Assembly: GCF_020271745.1 (NCBI RefSeq)
Contig: NZ_CP084296.1
Span: forward strand, 248,001 to 312,000
Reading direction: 5' to 3'
Length of the DNA: 64,000 bases
DNA from: Providencia alcalifaciens
GTDB taxonomy: Bacteria; Pseudomonadota; Gammaproteobacteria; Enterobacterales; Enterobacteriaceae
This document shows positions 28,788 through 37,743 of this stretch, in pieces. The notes below the pieces were generated by a model. It worked only from the letters and a program-made list of their open reading frames with translations. It was not told the DNA's origin and did not search any database. Every line of letters begins with the position of its first letter. Position 1 is the stretch's first letter. The translations under genes were made by a program, and so were the position numbers.

Positions 28788-30002
28788 ATGAGTAAGCAAA
28801 CAGCAGTGAATGGCGGCGCCAAACCCGCCAATAAAACGGGAAAAACCGTTTTCAGTATTCTGACGGCAATCAGTGTCTCTCACTTACTAAATGATATGAT
28901 CCAGTCGCTAATATTAGCGATTTATCCCTTATTACAATCTGATTTTTCCCTTAGCTTCGCTCAAATTGGGATGATTACCCTCACTTACCAAGTCACGGCA
29001 TCACTTTTACAGCCGATTATTGGTTATTACACAGATAAACACCCACAACCCTATTCCTTACCGATAGGCATGAGCTTTACCTTGTCAGGCTTACTGCTAT
29101 TAGCCATGGCAGAAACGTTTCCAACTATCTTGGTAGCTGCCGCGTTAGTGGGTACTGGCTCTTCTGTATTCCACCCCGAATCGTCAAGAGTCGCGCGGAT
29201 GGCATCCGGTGGACGCCATGGTTTAGCCCAATCCTTTTTCCAAGTGGGAGGTAACCTCGGTGCATCATTAGGTCCCCTACTCGCCGCACTGATCATTGAA
29301 CCTTATGGTAAAGGCAACATCGGCTGGTTCTCGTTCGCGGCACTACTCGCCATTATTATTCTTTTGCAAGTTAGCAGTTGGTATAAACAGCAACATCGCG
29401 CCGCAAAGAAAAAGCCCGTCATTCATGGTGAAATTAAAGTACTGCCTCGAAAATTGGTGATTGGCTCACTCAGCGTTTTATTAATTTTAATTTTCTCAAA
29501 GTATTTCTATTTAGCGAGTATTAGCAGCTACTACACTTTCTATTTAATCGATAAGTTTGGTGTTTCGGTACAAAACGCCCAAATTCACTTGTTTGTGTTT
29601 TTATTCGCCGTTGCGGCGGGTACCATGATTGGTGGCCCTATTGGCGATAAAATTGGGCGTAAGTATGTTATCTGGTTTTCTATCCTTGGCGTTGCCCCAT
29701 TTACGTTGATTTTACCTCACGCTTCACTATTCTGGACTGGCGTCCTAACTGTGATCATCGGGATGATTTTAGCCTCAGCATTCTCAGCCATTTTGGTATA
29801 CGCTCAAGAATTAATCCCGGGTAAAACGGGGATGGTCTCAGGGCTATTTTTTGGTTTAGCCTTTGGTATGGGAGGTGTTGGTGCTGCTGTCTTGGGTCAT
29901 ATTGCAGACCAAACCAGTATTGAGCAAGTTTATCAATACTGTGCCTTTCTACCATTATTAGGCATTTCTACCGTATTATTACCAAATATAAACAACAAAT
30001 AG
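28788..30002 (+). CDS. fsr: Fosmidomycin-resistance-type MFS efflux protein
   Basis: This 12-TM major facilitator is close to E. coli Fsr along its length: SHLLNDMIQSLILAIYPLL, GTGSSVFHPESSRVARMASGGRHG, FSKYFYLASISSYYTFYL and GGPIGDKIGRKYVIW. Overexpressed Fsr exports fosmidomycin in E. coli; the natural substrate is unknown. ATG 28788 (MSKQTAV) is preferred over GTG 28779. The position beside ushA is as in E. coli. Confidence 0.94.
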   Translation: MSKQTAVNGGAKPANKTGKTVFSILTAISVSHLLNDMIQSLILAIYPLLQSDFSLSFAQIGMITLTYQVTASLLQPIIGYYTDKHPQPYSLPIGMSFTLSGLLLLAMAETFPTILVAAALVGTGSSVFHPESSRVARMASGGRHGLAQSFFQVGGNLGASLGPLLAALIIEPYGKGNIGWFSFAALLAIIILLQVSSWYKQQHRAAKKKPVIHGEIKVLPRKLVIGSLSVLLILIFSKYFYLASISSYYTFYLIDKFGVSVQNAQIHLFVFLFAVAAGTMIGGPIGDKIGRKYVIWFSILGVAPFTLILPHASLFWTGVLTVIIGMILASAFSAILVYAQELIPGKTGMVSGLFFGLAFGMGGVGAAVLGHIADQTSIEQVYQYCAFLPLLGISTVLLPNINNK

Positions 30003-30019
30003 TCTTATTACCTTATTTT

Positions 30020-30049
30020 ATCCATACTTATGTTTTTATAAGTATGGAT
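30020..30049. terminator. Hairpin after fsr without a T-tract
   Basis: ATCCATACTTAT (30020-30031) pairs perfectly with ATAAGTATGGAT (30038-30049) around GTTTTT. No U-run follows on the plus strand, so it may be an mRNA-stabilising or Rho-assisted end instead of an intrinsic terminator. The remaining 250 bases before ybaL are AT-rich with nothing else recognised. Confidence 0.5.
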
Positions 30050-30297
30050 AACCATTCCTTTATTTAACAAAAGACATCCATAAAAATGACTAAAATAAAA
30101 AGCTTGTAACGATTTAGCCTTATCAGCTCGATTTTTTTTAGAAACTAGGCAATTTTTTAAAGAAATTTGTTTTCAAAACCGCTAAAATAGATAAACACGC
30201 AATTTGTATTTCAAAATGGTGATTAACGTCATCAACATTTTGAAAGCCAAAGGCATGTACCCACCTTTTTATTCATAAACAAACCAGAGGAGACTTA

Positions 30298-32046
30298 ATG
30301 GAGCATTCAACGCCCTTAATTACAACCATTGTTGGTGGTCTCGCCCTTGCATATATATTAGGCATGCTCGCGCAGCGCTTAAAAATTTCGCCACTTGTCG
30401 GCTATCTTGCCGCAGGTGTGTTAGCAGGTCCTTTTACCCCCGGTTTTGTTGCTGATTCCACACTCGCCCCTGAACTTGCTGAGATTGGGGTTATTCTGCT
30501 GATGTTTGGGGTTGGTCTGCATTTTTCACTGAAAGATTTACTTGCCGTTAAGGCCATTGCCATCCCCGGCGCTATCGCACAAATCGCGGTTGCCACCCTA
30601 TTAGGTTTAGGGCTTTCCATGCTGTTTGGCTGGAGCATATTCACAGGGATTGTCTTCGGACTTTGTCTCTCCACTGCCAGTACCGTTGTACTATTACGAG
30701 CCCTAGAAGAGCGGCAACTTATTGAAAGCCAGCGTGGTCAAATCGCCATTGGTTGGTTGATTGTTGAAGACCTTGCCATGGTTCTGACGCTGGTTCTGCT
30801 GCCTGCCATTGCGGGTATTATGGATAGCAAAGAGTCCAATTTCGGCGAACTGGCGATGAGCCTTGCTTGGACAATCGGCAAAGTCGTTGCCTTTATCCTA
30901 ATTATGATTGTGGTCGGTCGTAAGGTTATTCCTTGGATTTTATCCCGCACCGCATCCACGGGTTCCCGTGAACTGTTTACACTGGCTGTTTTAGCCCTTG
31001 CGCTGGGTATTGCCTACGCTGCTGTTGCTATCTTTGATGCATCATTCGCGCTGGGAGCCTTCTTCGCTGGGATGGTACTCAATGAGTCTGAGCTGAGCCA
31101 TCGCGCTGCACAAGACACATTACCTCTGCGCGATGCATTCGCGGTGCTATTCTTTGTCTCGGTAGGGATGCTGTTCGACCCAATGGTACTTATTCAACAA
31201 CCGCTCGGCATCTTAGGCGTGTTAGCGATTATTATCGTAGGTAAATCCGCAGCGGCACTGGTTCTCGTTAGAATGTTTGGCCACTCGCGGCGAACCGCAC
31301 TCACCATCGCCGTCAGCTTGGCACAAATTGGTGAATTCGCCTTTATTCTGGCAAGCATGGGTCTCGCCCTTAACGTAATGGATATTGAAGCACAGAACTT
31401 AGTATTAGCCGGTGCTATTGTCTCCATCATGCTAAACCCAGTATTATTCGGTCTGTTGGATAAATATCTGGAAAAAACCGAGACCATCGAAGAGCAACTT
31501 CTGGAAGAAACACTGGAAGAAGAAACTCAGATCCCAGTGGATATTTCTGGTCATGCGGTGATCGTCGGTTACGGTCGCGTTGGCGGCATGCTGGCGGATA
31601 AACTGCGTCGTCGTGAAATCCCACTGGTTGTGGTTGAAGATACCCGAGCACGCTTTGAAGAGCTGGCTGAAAATGGTTTCTGTGCCATCTTGGGTAATGG
31701 CGCAAGTAAAGAAACCCTAAGCCTTGCCCGTATTGAATGCGCGAAATCACTGTTACTGACCATTCCAAACGGTTATGAAGCAGGTGAGATTGTTGCTACC
31801 GCCAAAGAGCTAAATCCGAATATCACTGTGGTCGTGCGTGCCCACTATGATGATGAAGTGAGCTTTATTAAAGAGCGCGGTGCTGACCACATTATTATTG
31901 GTGAACATGAGATTGCAAAATCTATCACCACGTTAATGTGTAATGATGTGGCTGAATTTGGTTGTGCTATCCCGGATGATAAGGATAAAGATAATCACAA
32001 CCTTGATGGCAAAAATTTGGATGAGTATCTAAAACCGAGCCACTAA
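30298..32046 (+). CDS. ybaL: CPA2-family cation:proton antiporter YbaL
   Basis: This has an N-terminal 12-13 TM Na+/H+-exchanger domain (SPLVGYLAAGVLAGPFTPG, GLCLSTASTVVLLRALEER, AQIGEFAFILASMG) and a C-terminal RCK N-domain (HAVIVGYGRVGGMLADKLR, about 420-540) that senses nucleotides. It resembles KefB/KefC and closely matches E. coli YbaL. At 582 residues it is about 24 longer, through an acidic linker (LLEETLEEE, about residues 402-410) and a charged tail (DDKDKDN). Probable role: potassium or proton homeostasis. Confidence 0.93.
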   Translation: MEHSTPLITTIVGGLALAYILGMLAQRLKISPLVGYLAAGVLAGPFTPGFVADSTLAPELAEIGVILLMFGVGLHFSLKDLLAVKAIAIPGAIAQIAVATLLGLGLSMLFGWSIFTGIVFGLCLSTASTVVLLRALEERQLIESQRGQIAIGWLIVEDLAMVLTLVLLPAIAGIMDSKESNFGELAMSLAWTIGKVVAFILIMIVVGRKVIPWILSRTASTGSRELFTLAVLALALGIAYAAVAIFDASFALGAFFAGMVLNESELSHRAAQDTLPLRDAFAVLFFVSVGMLFDPMVLIQQPLGILGVLAIIIVGKSAAALVLVRMFGHSRRTALTIAVSLAQIGEFAFILASMGLALNVMDIEAQNLVLAGAIVSIMLNPVLFGLLDKYLEKTETIEEQLLEETLEEETQIPVDISGHAVIVGYGRVGGMLADKLRRREIPLVVVEDTRARFEELAENGFCAILGNGASKETLSLARIECAKSLLLTIPNGYEAGEIVATAKELNPNITVVVRAHYDDEVSFIKERGADHIIIGEHEIAKSITTLMCNDVAEFGCAIPDDKDKDNHNLDGKNLDEYLKPSH

Positions 32047-32084
32047 GTTCATGGTCAATTAAGTTTATTTTTAATTGAAAACAG

Positions 32085-32118
32085 AAAAGCCGTAACTGAT
32101 TAATGTTACGGCTTTTTT
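32085..32118. terminator. Bidirectional terminator between ybaL and the DUF1937-like gene
   Basis: A perfect 12-bp stem, AAAAGCCGTAAC (32085-32096) with GTTACGGCTTTT (32105-32116), with T-tracts on both strands. Confidence 0.9.
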
Positions 32119-32119
32119 A

Positions 32120-32473
32120 TTATGAATTCAGCATTTGTTCAGAAAATTCACTGTCAGTCCACACAGGTAAACCTTTATCTTTGAAGAATTGGATTTCTGC
32201 GGCAACACCACCGCTTTTTTCCCATCCCGCGAGAGTCAGAACAATCAAGCCATCACAGCGCTTTAAAAATTCCATATCAATCGCTGACCATGCCACTTTT
32301 TGCCCTTGCGAGGCTAGATACTGGTTGATTGGATGAGTCATGGTAATTTGACTGTAGGTTGCAATGCCTTTAAGCGCTAATTCCGCTGCATATTGGGTAC
32401 AAGCTTGAAAACGCATTTCCACAATATCGCTATCAGGATCAGAGTATGGGCACGCAATAAAATAAAGTTTCAT
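32120..32473 (-). CDS. DUF1937-like hypothetical protein
   Basis: This 117-residue protein begins MKLYFIACPYS and contains ITMTHPINQYL, DMEFLKRCDGLIVLTLAGWEKSGGVAAEI and FFKDKGLPVW. The pattern fits DUF1937, small Rossmann-like proteins distantly related to nucleoside 2-deoxyribosyltransferases. The Asp-containing CDGLIV and GV.AEI stretches would be the nucleotide-binding/catalytic region by analogy. It sits alone between ybaL and the kinase module, and I see no functional partner. A nucleotide-metabolising role is only an inference. Confidence 0.6.
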   Translation of the reverse strand: MKLYFIACPYSDPDSDIVEMRFQACTQYAAELALKGIATYSQITMTHPINQYLASQGQKVAWSAIDMEFLKRCDGLIVLTLAGWEKSGGVAAEIQFFKDKGLPVWTDSEFSEQMLNS

Positions 32474-32588
32474 TTCAGTTCCTAGTGTCGTATTTAACGA
32501 ATTTTAAGTACAGTAATCCTATGAAAAATAAATAAATTATTTTCCATAGGGTATAAATTAAATGAGTAATACTTTGATTTATTATGGT

Positions 32589-33365
32589 TTACAGAATATC
32601 TGCAATAATAATTTTGGTTTTTGGGCGCTTTTTATTTTCAGCTAATTTAAACTCTTTGCTAGTGGTAATGAGATAATCGATATTTTCCCATCCTGCAACA
32701 AAATTAATCGCATGCTTATGGGCTTTTGTTCCATCAGCTAGCACCATCAGCTTATCGCTATTTTCCTGCATTTTTTGCGCAATTGCCGCCTCATCAACGT
32801 GTTGATCCATCACACCATGTTGAGGATGAAAAGCGCCAGCGCCGATAACCGCATAGTCTGCGAAAAACTCTGTAATATTCTTTAATGCGATTGCACCTAA
32901 GCAGGCATTTTGTGCCGCATTAAATTGTCCACCAATCAAAATCGTTTCGATGGTAGGGTTTTCTTGCAATGTATTGGCTAACAACGGTGAGTTTGTTATC
33001 ACCGTAATATTATCAATCGACTTAATGCGTTGGCTAAACTCAAACGTTGTCGTGCCAAAATCAATAAACAGTGTGTCTCCGGGCTTAATTAATTCCGCCG
33101 CTTTTGCGGCTATCGCTTTCTTTTCATCAACAGCAGCTTGCGCTCGCTCTGTAAAATTACGCTCAAATTTGGACTGAATATTGACAGCCCCACCATGAAC
33201 TTTCTTTAATAATTTTTGAGTTTCAAGCTTGCTAAGATCACGGCGGATAGTTTCTTGCGCCACATTAAAATGCGTTGCAAGCTCCTGTACATACACCTGC
33301 CCTTGAGTTGATAACATCTCAATGATGGTTTGGTGTCGTACTTTTGAGGAGCGTCCCTCACACAT
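32589..33365 (-). CDS. DeoR/GlpR-family transcriptional regulator of the adjacent catabolic module
   Basis: This 258-residue DeoR-type protein has an N-terminal winged HTH (VYVQELATHFNVAQETIRRDLSKLE and KKVHGGAV, to about residue 62) and a sugar-phosphate-isomerase-like effector domain (FIDFGTTTFEFS, ITNSPLLANTL, ILIGGQFN, ADGTKAHKHA). Such regulators are typically repressors relieved by a phosphorylated intermediate. It lies 35 bases downstream of the NAD(P)/FAD oxidoreductase gene, so it is likely the local regulator and the last gene of that operon. The effector is unknown. Confidence 0.85.
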   Translation of the reverse strand: MCEGRSSKVRHQTIIEMLSTQGQVYVQELATHFNVAQETIRRDLSKLETQKLLKKVHGGAVNIQSKFERNFTERAQAAVDEKKAIAAKAAELIKPGDTLFIDFGTTTFEFSQRIKSIDNITVITNSPLLANTLQENPTIETILIGGQFNAAQNACLGAIALKNITEFFADYAVIGAGAFHPQHGVMDQHVDEAAIAQKMQENSDKLMVLADGTKAHKHAINFVAGWENIDYLITTSKEFKLAENKKRPKTKIIIADIL

Positions 33366-33400
33366 AGTTTAATCCTTCTGACCATTTAACATTTCCAGCA

Positions 33401-34630
33401 CTATACAACAGTGACAGTAATTTCAGTAGCACTCGCTTGGATTTTTGTTAAATCGATATTTTTCAGCAAAATACGACGTGTCGGTAAGCAGCGACGACGC
33501 TTTTCATACAGCACGGTATTGCCCGCCATCACGCGAATTGTTCCCGTTATCGCCGTATTGACTTGAATGTTGAAATCCACATTTTTCGCTGTATTTTCGG
33601 ACACATTGATACATGCAGGTACCGTAAAACGAATTGGCTCAGCAAATCGAATAGGTAATCTATTTCCTTGCTGTACATCCATTTGATGATGATTAGCTAA
33701 TAAATCATCTGCAATATACCCGCCGGTGATCTCCCCTTCTTGGTAGCATTGATCCCCCATATCCGCAGGGTGCAGCATATTCCCCGCCGCATAATAGCTG
33801 CCATCAGAACAGCGGCTACGCTGGTCAGTTACAGGTTTTCCTGTATTGGCTTCAAAATTCAGGTGGCTTTTACGAATTAACGTATTTTCGCCCACAAAGC
33901 CCCCTGTAAAAATCACAGAGTCACACTCAATTTTGCGTATTTGCCCTGAGGTTTCCACCATCACATATTCGACTCTTTCTAATCCACCTATTTCTGTGAT
34001 TTTGCTATTCACATACAGCGGGGTTCCCATGGCTTTAGCAAACAATGAAGCGGGTTTGAAAGCCAAAATTCGTTCGCCGCTTTCAATCATGGCTTTGGCT
34101 TTTACACCCGCATTTTTTAGCGTCCATAATGCGGAGAAACTGACTAACTCACTGCCAACAATTACTGGGTTCAAGCACGGCTTTTGCCCTTTTAAATAGA
34201 CAAATTGCTGCAATGCCCCCGCAGTTAAAATACCTTGAGGACGTAAACCTGACACCAGCCGAGGATGACGTGGAGTTTCACGAACCCCAGTGGCAATCAA
34301 AATACGTTTACCGCGCATCTCAACCACACCATCTGGTGTAGTGACCGTTAGTACACCATTTGGCTGTAATTGAGTGACCGTACAACGCGTCAATATTGGT
34401 GTATCTCCCAAGTCTTTCACAATTTTCTCAGCAAACTGGTTGCCTTTCATTGGGCGTTTAAATACTAACAAACCGAAAGTTGGGTGTTGGCAATGGCGTG
34501 GAACACCACCCGCGTGGGCTTCACGCTCTAAAATCGCAATATTGTGAATACCACGGCGACGCAATGTTTGTGCTGCCGCGATACCCGCCGGCCCAGAGCC
34601 AATAATGATCACATCGTAATTTAAGCTCAT
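33401..34630 (-). CDS. FAD/NAD(P)-dependent oxidoreductase paired with a GlpA-like dehydrogenase
   Basis: This 409-residue pyridine-nucleotide-disulfide-type flavoprotein has an FAD site near residues 7-35 (DVIIIGSGPAGIAAAQTLRRRG), GVRETPRHPRLVSG, an NAD-binding segment (PVIVGSELVSFSALWTLKNAG) and the second FAD motif AAGNMLHPADMGDQCYQEG. Proteins of this type occur beside GlpA-like dehydrogenases, often with a small DUF1667 protein, and are thought to pass electrons onward. Here the last 85 residues (from about FRFTVPACINV) form an extra beta-rich domain I do not recognise, and no DUF1667 gene is present. It overlaps the upstream GlpA-like gene by four bases. Confidence 0.82.
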   Translation of the reverse strand: MSLNYDVIIIGSGPAGIAAAQTLRRRGIHNIAILEREAHAGGVPRHCQHPTFGLLVFKRPMKGNQFAEKIVKDLGDTPILTRCTVTQLQPNGVLTVTTPDGVVEMRGKRILIATGVRETPRHPRLVSGLRPQGILTAGALQQFVYLKGQKPCLNPVIVGSELVSFSALWTLKNAGVKAKAMIESGERILAFKPASLFAKAMGTPLYVNSKITEIGGLERVEYVMVETSGQIRKIECDSVIFTGGFVGENTLIRKSHLNFEANTGKPVTDQRSRCSDGSYYAAGNMLHPADMGDQCYQEGEITGGYIADDLLANHHQMDVQQGNRLPIRFAEPIRFTVPACINVSENTAKNVDFNIQVNTAITGTIRVMAGNTVLYEKRRRCLPTRRILLKNIDLTKIQASATEITVTVV

Positions 34631-36027
34631 TTCACTGCCTCCACCGCTAAAGTATTGTCAAAGCGACCGTTAATAATTTCAGCGACCTGACTACTACAAT
34701 AAAAACCGTTGCAACGCCCCATCATGACGCGAGTTCGACGACGAAGCGCACCTAAACATTCTGGTGGAATGTCAGAATCAAACGCGGCTTCAATTTCTCG
34801 TTGAGTCACTAATTCACAGTGACACACAATGCCGCCATTATTTTTACATTGGTAATCACGCTCATCGTATTCAGAAAGCATCGGCATCTTAGGCCAAATT
34901 AATTCAGTTGGCGGTGATAGCTCAAATAATGCGTCAAAATTCTCTTGGTAAAGTTTCCCTAAGTGATTGGCGACCCCCAATGCTGCCGTTAAGCCCGTTG
35001 AGCGAATTCCCCCTGCACATATCCACTGCTTTTCGGGGTAATCATTAATTCGATAATATTTCTCTTCTGTGGCGGGACGTAATCCGGCATAGGTGGCCGT
35101 CACACTGTAATTATGCAGTGATGGCAACATACGTGAGCCTTGGTCGATTAAATCTTGCAAGACTTCTTGCTTCACTTCTGCTTTCCAGCGGTCTTGCTGT
35201 TCTTCTGCTGTCGGGCCTAACAATAAGTTACCGAAAATGGTCTTCGATAACAGAACACCTTTCGTAATCGCGGTGGGTACTGGCAAAATGATCGCATTGA
35301 TATCTGCCGCAGCTGCTTTGTCGTATACCAAGAACTGACCTTTGCGCGGTTTAATTTCAAATGGTGATGGGTGGCAAATAGATTCCACGATATCCCCATT
35401 AATACCTGCACAGTTAATCACTAATCGGGCAGAAAACTCACCTTTTGATGTGGATAATGTCCAAATTCCCGCATTTAGCTCACCTGCTGTCACTTCACAG
35501 TGGAATTGATATTCTGCGCCGTGTTTCACGGCTTGAGTTAAATACGCCAGTGGTGTGCTCCATGGGTCAATCACCGACTCCCCCGGAACTTCAACCGCTG
35601 CCAGCGCACCTTCAGCCAAATGGGGTTCTCGACGATAAAGTTCTGCTTTATCTATCATTCCCACATCCATGACGTTGTTAGTGTGTGCTTGCTCTACAAT
35701 ACCTGGCAGCTTATTGAGCTGCTCTTCGTTCCAAGCCACGACTAACGCACCTGTTTTGAGTAACGGTAAATTCATTTTTTCTCTAATATCAATGAATTCC
35801 TGATACCCATCTTGCATGCATTCCAATTCTAATGTCCCTGGTGTGGCATCAAAACCAGTATGTAACAACGCGCTATTTGCTTTACTTGCTCCTGATAAAA
35901 TATCGCCACCACGCTCTAACAGCAGTGTTTTAGCGCCCATCAATGTGAATTTTCGGGTCACTGCACAGCCAATGACACCCCCGCCGATGACAATGACATC
36001 CCACATTTTTTTATTATTAGCATTCAT
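34627..36027 (-). CDS. GlpA-like FAD-dependent dehydrogenase with C-terminal [2Fe-2S] BFD domain
   Basis: This 466-residue protein resembles the catalytic subunit of anaerobic glycerol-3-phosphate dehydrogenase. It has an N-terminal FAD-binding DAO fold (DVIVIGGGVIGCAVTRKF, then SGASKANSALLHTGFD), the core GLRPATEEKYY and ICAGGIRSTGLTAA, and a C-terminal BFD-type iron-sulfur domain with C-H-C then GRCNGFYC. ATG 36027 has AAGGA nine bases upstream; a longer in-frame start at 36102 has no support. It is first in an operon with the FAD oxidoreductase and probably the DeoR regulator. It likely oxidises the phosphorylated product of the neighbouring kinase, by inference. Confidence 0.85.
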   Translation of the reverse strand: MNANNKKMWDVIVIGGGVIGCAVTRKFTLMGAKTLLLERGGDILSGASKANSALLHTGFDATPGTLELECMQDGYQEFIDIREKMNLPLLKTGALVVAWNEEQLNKLPGIVEQAHTNNVMDVGMIDKAELYRREPHLAEGALAAVEVPGESVIDPWSTPLAYLTQAVKHGAEYQFHCEVTAGELNAGIWTLSTSKGEFSARLVINCAGINGDIVESICHPSPFEIKPRKGQFLVYDKAAAADINAIILPVPTAITKGVLLSKTIFGNLLLGPTAEEQQDRWKAEVKQEVLQDLIDQGSRMLPSLHNYSVTATYAGLRPATEEKYYRINDYPEKQWICAGGIRSTGLTAALGVANHLGKLYQENFDALFELSPPTELIWPKMPMLSEYDERDYQCKNNGGIVCHCELVTQREIEAAFDSDIPPECLGALRRRTRVMMGRCNGFYCSSQVAEIINGRFDNTLAVEAVK

Positions 36028-36105
36028 GGCTGAAATCCTTAATATAAAACTTGGACACATAAAACCACATAATTCCCACAACCTCAATATATAAAACAAC
36101 ATAAA

Positions 36106-36181
36106 TCACAATAACATTCCAAAAACTTCTCACATTGTTATCTTATTGTGACAGTTCTCACATTCACAGAAGTTATTGTGA
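36106..36181. promoter_or_regulatory. Divergent control region with a perfect CRP-type dyad and repeated motifs
   Basis: TGTGA (36147-36151), six bases, then TCACA (36158-36162) is a perfect CRP half-site pair. Around it, TTATTGTGA occurs at 36143 and 36173 and inverted at 36106, and TTCTCACATT occurs at 36127 and 36155. The repeats give two direct units about 28-30 bases apart that could also bind the DeoR-type regulator. The region lies between the kinase-permease and dehydrogenase operons and could control both. Confidence 0.7.
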
Positions 36182-36269
36182 GTTTTTTGTGGATTTTATT
36201 TCCGATTAAACGATAGTAGGCAAAAAAACAAACCTATTTACAACATTTATAACACTGGGAAATTCAGCG

Positions 36270-37709
36270 ATGCTCAATCAACGTTATGCCGCTATCGATC
36301 AGGGAACAACGGGAACCCGGGTCGTCGTCTTTGAAGAAGGCGGCCATTACCATTCCCCGATGAGTATTCCACACAAGCAAATCACCTTAAACAGTGGTTG
36401 GGTTGAGCACGATCCTGAAGAGATCCTAACGAACATCATCAAGTGTCTGAATAGCTGTGAAGTCGTGGATGCTATTGGTATTTGTCACCAAGGCGAAAGC
36501 ATTGTTGCATGGGATGCTCAGACTAAACGCCCTCTTTATAACGCGATTGTTTGGCAAGATTTACGTACTGAAAAAACCATCCAGCAGCTTAAAGATGCAG
36601 GGCTTGAGCCTCTTGTTCAATCAAAATCGGGACTGCCCTTAGATCCTTATTTCTCTGCCAGTAAAATGGGATGGATTCTGGAGAATGTGGTGGGTGCCAA
36701 ATCCCTTGCGGATAAAAATCGACTACGCATAGGTACTATGGATGCATTTTTCCTTGACCGTTTATGCGATGTTTTTGTGACGGATTATAACTCCGCATCA
36801 CGTACCTCTTTACTCAACATTCATACCCTAGAGTGGGATCCACAGCTGTGTGAGATTTTTGGTGTACCAATCCATTGCTTGCCACCACTGCGCGACAATA
36901 TCGGTGACTTTGGCGCCGTCAATCTCGACGGACATCTCACGCCAGTCACCGCCATTATTGTCGACCAATTTGCTGGAACATTTGGTCATGGCTGCCGCCA
37001 AAAAGGGGATGCCAAGATTACCTTTGGTACTGGCGCATTCTTGCAAGCCTTGACGGGAAGCGATATCCCACAAACTCATCAAAGCGGGTTGTTACCCACA
37101 CTTTGCTGGAAATTTCCGGGTGAAGCCCCTGTTTTCGGTTTAGATGGTGGCGTGTATAACGCCGCCTCAGCAATCAACTGGGCACGTAAAATCGGTCTGT
37201 TTGAGGATTTTGATGAGCTTTCCGATTTTCGCGATGAACCCGCAATTAAACGTGGTTTAGCGTTTGTTCCTGCACTCTCAGGTTTAGGTTGCCCTTATTG
37301 GGATCGCAGCGCTGCCGGCTTGTGGGCAGGACTCTCATTAGATACCGATAAGAAAGATATGATGCAGTCGGTCTTAGAAGGAATAGCCGCCCGCTCCGCC
37401 GAAGTTATTTTCGCAATGGAGAAAATCTCTCCATTAGGTCAGTCCATTTCAGTCGATGGAGGGTTATCGTCAAATCAGTACTTTAAGCAGTTTTTAGCCA
37501 ATTTATTACAAAAAAATATTGAAGCACCAGCAAATCGTGAAGTCACAGCACTCGGGGCTGCCTTGCTTGCTCGTAAAGGTTTGGGAATAAGCCATGAAAT
37601 GGCGATACGACGTAACACCAGTGTCACGCGCCCAGACGGCACCAACATGCAAGGTGTAATGGAACAGTATCGCGACATTATTGCCCGTTCTCGCCAGCTC
37701 AGAAATTAA
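36270..37709 (+). CDS. Glycerol-kinase-like FGGY carbohydrate kinase, altered substrate pocket
   Basis: This 479-residue FGGY kinase resembles GlpK: phosphate-binding DQGTTGTRVVVF (about 10-21), GWVEHDPEEI, NAIVWQDLRT, DPYFSASKMGWIL, TFGTGAFL and the late ALGAALLARKG. Several glycerol-contact positions of E. coli GlpK are kept (Glu, Trp, Tyr, the DQ pair, Phe), but Arg84 is replaced by Gly75 (HQGES instead of NQRET). The substrate is therefore likely glycerol-like but not glycerol itself. It starts the operon with the EutH-type permease and is divergent from the GlpA-like gene. Confidence 0.82.
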   Translation: MLNQRYAAIDQGTTGTRVVVFEEGGHYHSPMSIPHKQITLNSGWVEHDPEEILTNIIKCLNSCEVVDAIGICHQGESIVAWDAQTKRPLYNAIVWQDLRTEKTIQQLKDAGLEPLVQSKSGLPLDPYFSASKMGWILENVVGAKSLADKNRLRIGTMDAFFLDRLCDVFVTDYNSASRTSLLNIHTLEWDPQLCEIFGVPIHCLPPLRDNIGDFGAVNLDGHLTPVTAIIVDQFAGTFGHGCRQKGDAKITFGTGAFLQALTGSDIPQTHQSGLLPTLCWKFPGEAPVFGLDGGVYNAASAINWARKIGLFEDFDELSDFRDEPAIKRGLAFVPALSGLGCPYWDRSAAGLWAGLSLDTDKKDMMQSVLEGIAARSAEVIFAMEKISPLGQSISVDGGLSSNQYFKQFLANLLQKNIEAPANREVTALGAALLARKGLGISHEMAIRRNTSVTRPDGTNMQGVMEQYRDIIARSRQLRN

Positions 37710-37743
37710 TTTTCCAACAATAAAAAAGAAAGGAAACCCTACT

